Below are positions 57,229 to 64,000 of a stretch of DNA of 64,000 bases, in pieces. This DNA is from Streptomyces triculaminicus (GTDB taxonomy: Bacteria > Actinomycetota > Actinomycetes > Streptomycetales > Streptomycetaceae): positions 124,001 to 188,000 of the forward strand of contig NZ_JAFMOF010000003.1 in assembly GCF_017349075.1 (NCBI RefSeq). Reading direction: 5' to 3'. Every line of letters begins with the position of its first letter. The first letter of the stretch is position 1. The translations under genes and the position numbers were made by a program. A model generated the notes under the pieces. That model ran no database searches, had not been told where the DNA came from, and was given only the letters and a program-made list of their open reading frames with translations.

Positions 57229-59349
57229 TCAGGCGACGCCCAAGGAGCGCTTGAGGAAGTCGACTTGAAGCAGCAGCAGATTCTCGGCGACCTGCTCCTG
57301 CGGGGTCATGTGGGTCACCCCGGACAGCGGCAGCACCTCGTGCGGGCGGCCCGCGGCGAGCAGTGCCGAGGACAGGCGCAGGGTGTGGGCGGCGACCACG
57401 TTGTCGTCCGCGAGGCCATGGACGATCATCAGCGGACGGGTTCGGTCCGCCGGCGACGACAGACCGTCGTCGGTGACGAGGGAGTTACGGGCGTACACCT
57501 CCGGACGCTCCTGGGGCATCCCGAGATAGCGCTCGGTGTAGTGGGTGTCGTACAGCCGCCAGTCGGTGACGGGGGCGCCCGCGACGGCCGCGTGGAAGAC
57601 GTCGGGGCGGCGCAGTACGGCCAGGGCCGCGAGGTAGCCGCCGTAGGACCAGCCGCGGATGCCCACCCGGCCGAGGTCGAGCGGGTAGCGGCCGGCCAGC
57701 GCGCGCAGCGCCTCGGCCTGGTCCTCGAGGGTGGCGTCGGCGAAGTCCTCGTGGATCGCCTTCTCCCACGTGGGGGAGGTGTGCGGGGTGCCCCGGCCGT
57801 CGGCGACGACCACGGCGAAGCCCTGGTCGGCGAACCACTGCGAGGTCAGGTGGGCGTTGTGGGCGGCCACCACGCGCTGCCCGTGCGGGCCGCCGTAGGG
57901 GTCCATGAGCACGGGCAGCGGCCCGTCGCCCTCCCGGTAGGTGCCGGGCAGCAGGACGGTGGCGGGAATGCCGCGTTCGCCCGCCCGCTCGAGCCGCGGC
58001 CGGGCGGTCAGCACGGGCCGCTCGGCGTACGACAGGACGGTGGCGGCCTGCTCGCCGTCGCGCAGGATCCGTACGGTGGCGCCGGGGCGGTCGAGGGCCG
58101 ACGACGCCAGCACGGTCACCGCACCCGAACGCACGGCCGAGTGCCAGCCCGGCTCCCGCGAAACCCGCTCGGCCCCTCGCTCGTTGACGCGGTAGACGTG
58201 CGCCTCGCCGGTCTCGGGCTCACCGGCCTCCGGGCCGGCCGACGCGGCGATCAGCACGTCCTCCGGACCGACGTTCAGCACGGCCCGTACGTGCAGCCGG
58301 GCGTCGGTCAGCGTCCGCTCGCCGACGGCCAGCACACGGGCGCCGGCCTCGTCGGCGATCCGGACGAGCCTGCCGTCGGGCGTCCAGGCGGGCACTCCTG
58401 CGAAAAGTTCCAGCCACTTCGGATCCTCGTCCGTGTGCAGCACACGCGTCGCGCCCGTCCCGGTGTCCACCGCCAGGTACGCCTGGTGGCGCTGGTCGCG
58501 GGTCTGGACGAGCAGCAGCGGCGGGCCGCCGGCGGACCAGTGGACCCGGGCGAGGTAGGGGTGGCGCTCCCGGTCCCACACGATGTCCGTGCGTGTGCCG
58601 TCCAGACCCAGCAGCGCGAGGGACACCTCGGCGTTGGGCGTGCCGGCCGCCGGGTAGGCCACCTCGGCGGGCGCGCTCGCGGGGTTGGCCGGGTCGGCGA
58701 TCCACCAGCGCCGCACGGGCGCGTCGTCCACCCGGGCGGCCAGCAGCGCGTCGCTGCCGGGCGACCACCAGAAGCCGCGCGAGCGGTCCATCTCCTCGGC
58801 GGCGATGAACTCCGCCAGGCCCCAGGTCGTTCCGGCGCCCTCCGGCCCGGCCAGGGCCCGGTCGCCGGTGCCGTCGGCGGCCGCGACACGCAGGGCGCCG
58901 CCGGCGACGTAGGCCACATGGCGGCCGTCCGGCGACGGCCGCGGGTCGGCCACCGGCCCGGGCGTCTCGAGCTCGCGGGCCGTGCCGCCGCGCAGCTCGG
59001 CGACGTACAACCGCCCCGACAGCGCGAACGCCGCCAACTCCACGGCGCCGTCCACCGCGTATCCCACGACGCCCGCCGAGCCCTCGCGGCTGCGCTCGCG
59101 GCGCGCCCGCTCCTCGGCCGACAACTCCTCCTCGGCCCCGCCCAGCAGGGCCTTGGGGTCGGCGGCCGGGTACTCCCTGCCCTCGTCGAGGTCCAGCACC
59201 CACAGCACGTTCGCCCGATCGGTGCCCGAACGGGAGCGCAGGAAGACGACACGCGAGCCGTCAGGCGACACGCTGAACGCGCGCGGCGCGCCGAGCGAGA
59301 AACGTTGGGTACGGGCGTGCTGACGGGGAAACGAGAGCTGTCCGGTCAT
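57229..59349 (-). CDS. S9 prolyl oligopeptidase family serine peptidase (DPP IV-like)
   Basis: The 706-residue protein has an N-terminal beta-propeller with DPP IV-type features and a C-terminal alpha/beta hydrolase domain. The nucleophile motif GWSYGGY, Asp in GLADDNV and His in SGVTHMT complete the triad. An EE-type recognition helix (AEEMD) suggests dipeptidyl cleavage of peptides with Pro or Ala at position 2. No signal peptide is visible, so it is probably cytoplasmic. The start is the ATG at 59349. The gene lies directly upstream of bldK on the same strand. Confidence 0.9.
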   Translation of the reverse strand: MTGQLSFPRQHARTQRFSLGAPRAFSVSPDGSRVVFLRSRSGTDRANVLWVLDLDEGREYPAADPKALLGGAEEELSAEERARRERSREGSAGVVGYAVDGAVELAAFALSGRLYVAELRGGTARELETPGPVADPRPSPDGRHVAYVAGGALRVAAADGTGDRALAGPEGAGTTWGLAEFIAAEEMDRSRGFWWSPGSDALLAARVDDAPVRRWWIADPANPASAPAEVAYPAAGTPNAEVSLALLGLDGTRTDIVWDRERHPYLARVHWSAGGPPLLLVQTRDQRHQAYLAVDTGTGATRVLHTDEDPKWLELFAGVPAWTPDGRLVRIADEAGARVLAVGERTLTDARLHVRAVLNVGPEDVLIAASAGPEAGEPETGEAHVYRVNERGAERVSREPGWHSAVRSGAVTVLASSALDRPGATVRILRDGEQAATVLSYAERPVLTARPRLERAGERGIPATVLLPGTYREGDGPLPVLMDPYGGPHGQRVVAAHNAHLTSQWFADQGFAVVVADGRGTPHTSPTWEKAIHEDFADATLEDQAEALRALAGRYPLDLGRVGIRGWSYGGYLAALAVLRRPDVFHAAVAGAPVTDWRLYDTHYTERYLGMPQERPEVYARNSLVTDDGLSSPADRTRPLMIVHGLADDNVVAAHTLRLSSALLAAGRPHEVLPLSGVTHMTPQEQVAENLLLLQVDFLKRSLGVA

Positions 59350-59560
59350 GCCTGGGAGCCTAGAGGCCCTATCACCGGGTTCACCCAAGACGGCGAGAAC
59401 TCGCCGTGCGCCCCGTGTTTGCTCCCGTGCACCGAGTCATGCGCACGCACGGAAAGTTATGATCGCTCGCGCATAGTGGATATGACTCCCCTGGCGTCGT
59501 ATGCCACCCGGGCATTCGTATGCCGTCCGTCCGACCGCGCGTACCTGGAGGTGAGCCGCT

Positions 59561-59755
59561 GTGGCACTTTCGATTTCGGCGGTGGTGCTGCTGGCGATCA
59601 TCGTCTTCCTTTTGGTCCGGAAGTCCGGGCTGAAGGCGGGCCACGCCGCGATCTGCGTGCTGCTGGGCTTCTACCTCGCCAGCTCGTCCATCGCCCCCAC
59701 GCTGAACCAGCTGACCACCAGCGTCACGGGGATGATCAGCAACATCAAGTTCTGA
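59561..59755 (+). CDS. Small conserved membrane protein
   Basis: The 64-residue protein has two membrane helices (about 3-19 and 26-44) and a short polar tail. It begins at a GTG behind GGAGGTG. It is conserved in Streptomyces as I recall it; no function is known. It lies between the S9 peptidase and mshB. Confidence 0.75.
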   Translation: MALSISAVVLLAIIVFLLVRKSGLKAGHAAICVLLGFYLASSSIAPTLNQLTTSVTGMISNIKF

Positions 59756-59851
59756 CGGCCCGCGCGCGCGAGGGGCGTACGGGCGGTGGGTGCGGGGTGC
59801 GGCCTGACGGGTGGCGCCCCGGCGGGCCCGTGCGGCTCGTAGGCTGGAGTC

Positions 59852-60742
59852 ATGACCGACCTTCCCGGCCGCCGGCTGCTCCTGGTGCACGCGCACCCGG
59901 ACGACGAATCGATCAACAACGGCGCGACCATGGCCAAGTACGCCGCCGAGGGTGCCCTTGTCACGCTCGTGACCTGCACGCTCGGCGAGGAGGGCGAGGT
60001 GATCCCGCCCGGACTGGCGCATCTCGCCGCGGACCGGGACAACACCCTGGGCGCCCATCGCATGGGCGAACTCGCCGCCGCGATGAAGGAGCTGGGCGTC
60101 ACCGACCACCGCTTCCTCGGCGGCCCCGGGCAGTACCGCGACTCCGGCATGATGGGCGCCCCGCAGAACGCCGACCCCGCCTCCTTCTGGCAGGCGGACC
60201 TCGACGAGGCGGCCGCGTCGCTCGTAGAGGTGATCCGCGAGGTGCGCCCGCAGGTGCTCGTCACCTATGACCCCGACGGCGGTTACGGCCACCCCGACCA
60301 CATCAAGGCGCACCGCGTCGCGATGCGCGCGGCGGAACTCGCCGCCGAACCGGCGTACCGCCGGGACTTGGGCGATCCGTACGACATCGCGAAAATCTAC
60401 TGGAATTGTGTGCCGATGTCCGTTGTGGAGGCGGGCTTCGCCCGGCTGCGCGCGGCGGGCCGCGACAAGGAGCTCTTCCCCGGCATCGCCTCGCCCGAGG
60501 ACGTCCCCGGCGTGGTGCCCGACGACGAGGTGACGGCCGCGGTCGACACCGCCGCCCACGCGCCGCGCAAGGCGGCCGCGATGCGTGCCCACGCCACGCA
60601 GATCGCCGTGGACGGCCCCTTCTTCGCGCTCTCCAACGACCTGGGGCAGCCGCTCTTCCCCACCGAGTACTACAAGCTCGTCAAGGGCCGGCCCGGCGCC
60701 GCCGGACGCGAGGACGACCTCTTCGCCGGAGTGGACGCGTGA
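59852..60742 (+). CDS. mshB: Mycothiol biosynthesis deacetylase MshB
   Basis: MshB deacetylates GlcNAc-Ins to GlcN-Ins in mycothiol synthesis. The 296-residue zinc enzyme of the LmbE/PIG-L family has AHPDDES (about 13-19) and YGHPDH (about 145-150), which supply the zinc ligands and catalytic Asp. Its stop overlaps the start of the next gene by 4 bp. Confidence 0.95.
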   Translation: MTDLPGRRLLLVHAHPDDESINNGATMAKYAAEGALVTLVTCTLGEEGEVIPPGLAHLAADRDNTLGAHRMGELAAAMKELGVTDHRFLGGPGQYRDSGMMGAPQNADPASFWQADLDEAAASLVEVIREVRPQVLVTYDPDGGYGHPDHIKAHRVAMRAAELAAEPAYRRDLGDPYDIAKIYWNCVPMSVVEAGFARLRAAGRDKELFPGIASPEDVPGVVPDDEVTAAVDTAAHAPRKAAAMRAHATQIAVDGPFFALSNDLGQPLFPTEYYKLVKGRPGAAGREDDLFAGVDA

Positions 60743-61131
60743 ACGACGGCCTGATGAGACTCCCCAGCGCCAAACGTCTGTTCGCCTATCTGGGACTGGC
60801 GCTGCTCGGCCTGCTGGTCGGGGCGGGCGGGGCGCTGGTGCAAGGGGGCTGGTTCCCCGCCGGGTTGCTGCTGGCCCTGCTCGGCGTCGCCGGGCTGTGC
60901 TACGGCGGCGCGACGGCGATGCGCAGCAGGGCCGGCGGTGCCGTGCCGGGCGCCGGGTGGCTGGTCGCGGTGCTGTTCCTGGCCGCCAACCGGCCGGAGG
61001 GCGACTTCGTCTTCGGCGCCGGACTGGGTTCGTACGTCTTCCTGCTGGGCGGGATGATCGTCGCTGTGATGTGCGCCACGGTCGCGAAATCGCCGCAACC
61101 GGAACGGCCTCCGGCCCGACTTGGCAAGTGA
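60739..61131 (+). CDS. DUF6113 membrane protein
   Basis: The 130-residue protein has about four membrane helices (LFAYLGLALLGLLVGAGGAL onward) and a short Pro-rich tail. It begins at a GTG that overlaps the mshB stop, so it is translationally coupled to MshB. Function unknown; the family accompanies mshB in Streptomyces as I recall it. Confidence 0.82.
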   Translation: MNDGLMRLPSAKRLFAYLGLALLGLLVGAGGALVQGGWFPAGLLLALLGVAGLCYGGATAMRSRAGGAVPGAGWLVAVLFLAANRPEGDFVFGAGLGSYVFLLGGMIVAVMCATVAKSPQPERPPARLGK

Positions 61132-61312
61132 CGTGGGGATTTTTACCCGTCCGGCACCCGACCGGCCGGGGGACCGAACCAGCGGTCGTCCATGACGAGC
61201 CCGTGGTGGCCAGTATGGTTGTGCGCGCCGCCGAGCCTCCCCTGGCCTCCGGCGATGGGCGACCCAAAGCGAGGTCAACGAGGGCGGCAAAGAGTATCCG
61301 GGAGAACCTGCT

Positions 61313-63853
61313 TTGAGCCGTGCATCTGACAGTTCGTCCTCCGGGCCCCAGGGGCGCGGTGGCGCCGCCTACCCGTCGGGCACCCCGCCGTACGGGACCG
61401 GTCCCGACGCGGATCCGGCCGCCGCTGCCGCCAAGCCCGGTGAGCCGAAGACCGAAACCACGCTGACGACGCGGATCCGCATCAACATCCCCGGCTCGCG
61501 CCCGATTCCGCCGGTCGTCATGCGTACGCCCCTGGGCGACGAGGCCCCGGCCGCCGAGGCGGCTCCCGCGGACGCGCCGGCCCCGGCGCCCGCGAGCGAC
61601 CGCAAGGAGGGCCTGCCGACCCGTCCCAAGCGCTCCGACCGGCGTGCGCCCGGCGCGGCGCCGCCCGGCATGGAGCCCGGCTCCGGGGACAAGCCCAGCG
61701 ACTGGTTCGCGCCCCGCAAGGCCGGCGGCGCCCCGCCGCCCCCGCCCGCCGCGGCCCGCCGTCAGCAGGCCAAGGGCGGTGGCCAGCAGGCCAAGGGCGG
61801 CGGCAAGCAGCAGCCGCCGCTGCCGCGCCGTGGCGGCGGCCAGAACCCGCCCGCGGGCGGTGGCGCGGGCATGGCCGCCGGTGCCGGCATGGGCGGCAAC
61901 GCCGGTGCGGGCGGCGGCGTCTGGCAGGACGCGCCCCGGGCCGACCAGCTGCCGCAGCCGCCCGCTCCGCCCGTCTCCGGCGGTGCCCCCACCGGTGGTG
62001 GCGCGCCCTGGCCGAACGACCCCTCGACGACCGCCGCGATGCCGCAGCCGCCCCTCCCGGGCGCCGGCGCCATGCAGGGCGGCGCGCCCATGAACGGTGG
62101 TGCCCCTGTTCCGGGCGGCGCCCCGGCGGCCGGCGTCGACGACTGGCCGGGCGCCTCCGGCGCGCCGGGCAACGCCTGGCCGAACGACCCGTCGACCACG
62201 GGCGCCATGCCGCAGCCCCCGCTGCCCGGCGACCCGTCGACCACGGCCGCCACGCCCTGGTCCAACGACCCCTCCACCACCGCTGCCACCCCGTGGCCGA
62301 ACGACCCCTCGACGACGGCCTCGATGCCGCAGCCGCCCGTCGACGACTGGCCGGTCACCCCGTCCGCGGGCGGCGGCCAGGCGGCCGGAGCGTCCGCTCC
62401 CGGCGGCGCGCCCACCAAGCGCCGCCGCGGCGGCGACGACTGGCCGGGCGGCGCCCCCGCCGCGGGTGGTGCCGCTGCTCCGGGCGGCGACTCGGCGCAG
62501 GCGAACGCCCGCGCCGCGGCCGCCCAGCAGTTCCCGCCGCCCACCATCGGCGGCATGCCCGCCGGCGGCGCGGCCTTCGCGCCCGGCCGTACGGACACTC
62601 CGCGCGAGGGCACCCCCGTCGTCCGGAGCGGTGGCGGCCAGCCCGGCGCCAAGGGCAAGAAGAAGCGCGGCGCCAAGGCGCCCGCGCCCGCCGGCTCCCC
62701 GCAGGCGTCCGGCGAGCGGCTGGTCAGCGGCGTACCGCCGGTGTCCCCGGCCGCCGGCCAGGTCCCCAAGCCGGGAGCGGACGGCGGCGCGCCGCGCGTG
62801 CCCGTGCCCAAGCCGAAGCCGGGTCCGGCGGTCCCCAAGCCCCCGGCGGCGGCCACGGCTCCCAAGCCCCCGGCCAAGGGCGCCAAGGCCGCGAAGAGCG
62901 CGCCCAAGAAGAAGGGCCGCAACAAGCTGGTGCTCCTGGGCGGCGGCCTCGTCGCCCTGGTCGGCGTCGCGTACGCGGCCGGGCTGCTGCTCGACCACGC
63001 GGACGTGCCCAACGGCACGACCGTGCTCGGCGTCGACATCGGCGGCACGTCCAAGGAACAGGCCGTCCAGAAGCTCGACTCCGCCCTCGGCAACCGGGCG
63101 ACCGCCCCGCTGAAGGTCTCCATCGGCGGCAAGACGGCCGACCTCAAGCCGTCCGTGGCGGGCCTGTCCATCGACACCCAGGCCACCGTGCGCGCGGCGG
63201 CGGTGAAGGACTACAACCCCGTCACCGTCCTCGGCTCGCTCGTCGGCGGCACGCGGACGGCCGAGCCGACCGTGACCGTGGACGAGGAGAAGGTGGCCGC
63301 CGCCCTCAAGACGCTGGCCGGCGAGAGCGGCGGTGCCAAGGAGGGGACGATCAAGTTCCAGCCGGGCAAGGCCGTGGCCGTGTACGGGCAGCCGTACGAG
63401 GGCATCGACGTCGACGGCTCGGTCAAGACGATCTCCAAGGCCTACCGCGACCGCGCGGCCACCGGCCAGGACAAGCCCGTCACGCTGGCCACCTCCGCGC
63501 AGCAGCCGAAGATCTCCAAGGCCGAGGTCGACCGGAAGATGAAGGAGTTCGCGGAGCCCGCGATGTCCGGTCTGGTCACGGTCCAGACCGACCCGGCGCA
63601 CAAGATCCAGTTCGGTCCGGACCGCTCGCTGCCGAAGATCCTCTCCGTCAAGGAGGTCAACGGCCAGCTCGTGGAGAACTACGACCTGGACGCGCTCAAG
63701 GAGCTGTACGGCGCCGCCTTCAACGGCGTGCTCATCCAGCGCGGCAGCGGCGAGAAGAAGCCGGTCATGCCGCAGGACGTCGCCAACGCCCTCAACAAGG
63801 CGCTGCGCGGCAAGACGCCGGCCGAGCGGGTCGGGGTCATCCCGCTGAGCTGA
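61313..63853 (+). CDS. Proline-rich membrane protein with VanW/peptidoglycan-binding-like region
   Basis: The 846-residue protein begins at a TTG behind GGGAGA. Residues 1-535 are disordered and rich in Pro, Ala and Gly, with tandem PNDPSTTAAMPQPP-like repeats (about 232-345). A single membrane helix lies near 538-562, and an extracellular part (about 570-846) resembles the peptidoglycan-binding domain found in VanW proteins. The long tail is therefore cytoplasmic by the positive-inside rule (Lys/Arg-rich before the helix). The likely role is linking cell wall and cytoplasm. Confidence 0.85.
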   Translation: MSRASDSSSSGPQGRGGAAYPSGTPPYGTGPDADPAAAAAKPGEPKTETTLTTRIRINIPGSRPIPPVVMRTPLGDEAPAAEAAPADAPAPAPASDRKEGLPTRPKRSDRRAPGAAPPGMEPGSGDKPSDWFAPRKAGGAPPPPPAAARRQQAKGGGQQAKGGGKQQPPLPRRGGGQNPPAGGGAGMAAGAGMGGNAGAGGGVWQDAPRADQLPQPPAPPVSGGAPTGGGAPWPNDPSTTAAMPQPPLPGAGAMQGGAPMNGGAPVPGGAPAAGVDDWPGASGAPGNAWPNDPSTTGAMPQPPLPGDPSTTAATPWSNDPSTTAATPWPNDPSTTASMPQPPVDDWPVTPSAGGGQAAGASAPGGAPTKRRRGGDDWPGGAPAAGGAAAPGGDSAQANARAAAAQQFPPPTIGGMPAGGAAFAPGRTDTPREGTPVVRSGGGQPGAKGKKKRGAKAPAPAGSPQASGERLVSGVPPVSPAAGQVPKPGADGGAPRVPVPKPKPGPAVPKPPAAATAPKPPAKGAKAAKSAPKKKGRNKLVLLGGGLVALVGVAYAAGLLLDHADVPNGTTVLGVDIGGTSKEQAVQKLDSALGNRATAPLKVSIGGKTADLKPSVAGLSIDTQATVRAAAVKDYNPVTVLGSLVGGTRTAEPTVTVDEEKVAAALKTLAGESGGAKEGTIKFQPGKAVAVYGQPYEGIDVDGSVKTISKAYRDRAATGQDKPVTLATSAQQPKISKAEVDRKMKEFAEPAMSGLVTVQTDPAHKIQFGPDRSLPKILSVKEVNGQLVENYDLDALKELYGAAFNGVLIQRGSGEKKPVMPQDVANALNKALRGKTPAERVGVIPLS

Positions 63854-63875
63854 GCCGGGCCGTCCTTCCCCGTGT

Positions 63876-63907
63876 GAGCCCCCGTGTCCCTCGTGGCGCG
63901 GGGGCTC
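63876..63907 (+). terminator. Hairpin terminator
   Basis: Perfect 9-bp arms GAGCCCCCG/CGGGGGCTC with a 14-nt loop, 22 bp after the last stop codon. Confidence 0.7.
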
Positions 63908-64000
63908 CCGCGTACCCGGGGGCCTCACGGATGCCGGCCCACCCATGACATCTGTCATGGCGGGCTCACGACGGCTGACACTGCCGCCCGCGCCCCGTTC

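Noticed and set aside
57265..60270. A 1001-codon plus-strand open frame opposite the S9 peptidase
   Set aside because: It is the reverse reading of a catalytically complete S9 peptidase, and no domain is visible in it.
59381..63958. A 1525-codon minus-strand open frame across mshB and the VanW-like gene
   Set aside because: It is antisense to clearly coded proteins, has Arg/Gly/Leu-rich composition with no domains, and arises from GC-rich codon bias.

Overview
The window is high-GC actinobacterial chromosome, almost certainly Streptomyces. Evidence is the codon bias, GTG/TTG starts behind GGAGG-type ribosome sites, a WhiB-family regulator, a bldK-type oligopeptide permease operon, mycothiol deacetylase MshB, polyphosphate glucokinase and rare TTA codons. 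Most of it is core chromosome with housekeeping genes in familiar Streptomyces order. I see no rRNA, tRNA, CRISPR array, prophage or biosynthetic gene cluster.

Layout. 1-3.3 kb: a SpoIIE-type phosphatase cut by the left edge, a methyltransferase and a DUF402 protein. 3.4-8.2 kb: class II and class I fumarases on the minus strand, flanking a secreted SGNH esterase with a ricin-type lectin tail. 8.3-12.2 kb: DUF1707 protein, WhiB-like regulator, GlpX, DUF4245 protein and a RutE-type nitroreductase. 12.2-18.8 kb: xseB/xseA, an amino-acid permease, ispH, ppgK, a DUF6542 membrane protein and ychF. 18.8-26.5 kb: Uma2 nuclease-like protein, GntR/UTRA regulator, APC permease, SPOR-like small protein, Nudix hydrolase, an HATPase anti-sigma-like protein and a PAS-GAF-PP2C-HATPase phosphatase. 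26.46-27.74 kb: the only clear mobile DNA, a MITE-like element abutting a decayed IS481-family element, both bounded by CTAG. 27.8-37.8 kb: TPM-domain protein, an Sdh1-type succinate dehydrogenase operon, a small coiled-coil protein, an LpqW-like lipoprotein and typA. 38.2-57 kb: three complete oligopeptide ABC operons. The first (plus strand) and second (minus strand) are convergent paralogues with the same gene order; the third has the order permease, binding protein, permease, ATPase, ATPase typical of bldK. 57.2-63.9 kb: an S9 peptidase, a small membrane protein, mshB, a DUF6113 protein and a large membrane protein with a VanW-type peptidoglycan-binding region.

The genes mostly serve central carbon metabolism (fumarases, GlpX, PpgK, Sdh), isoprenoid and redox housekeeping (IspH, MshB), stress signalling by partner-switching phosphatases, and peptide uptake. 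Two genes, the methyltransferase and the secreted esterase, carry an in-frame TTA codon and may depend on the bldA tRNA.

The most striking sequence-level pattern is a set of single-base contractions in G/C runs of four or five that break xseA, the amino-acid permease, the DUF6542 gene and the last bldK ATPase. Seven such sites explain all four broken frames, which points to homopolymer sequencing error rather than four independent pseudogenes, though this is not proven here. I did not find a convincing wholly new biological system.
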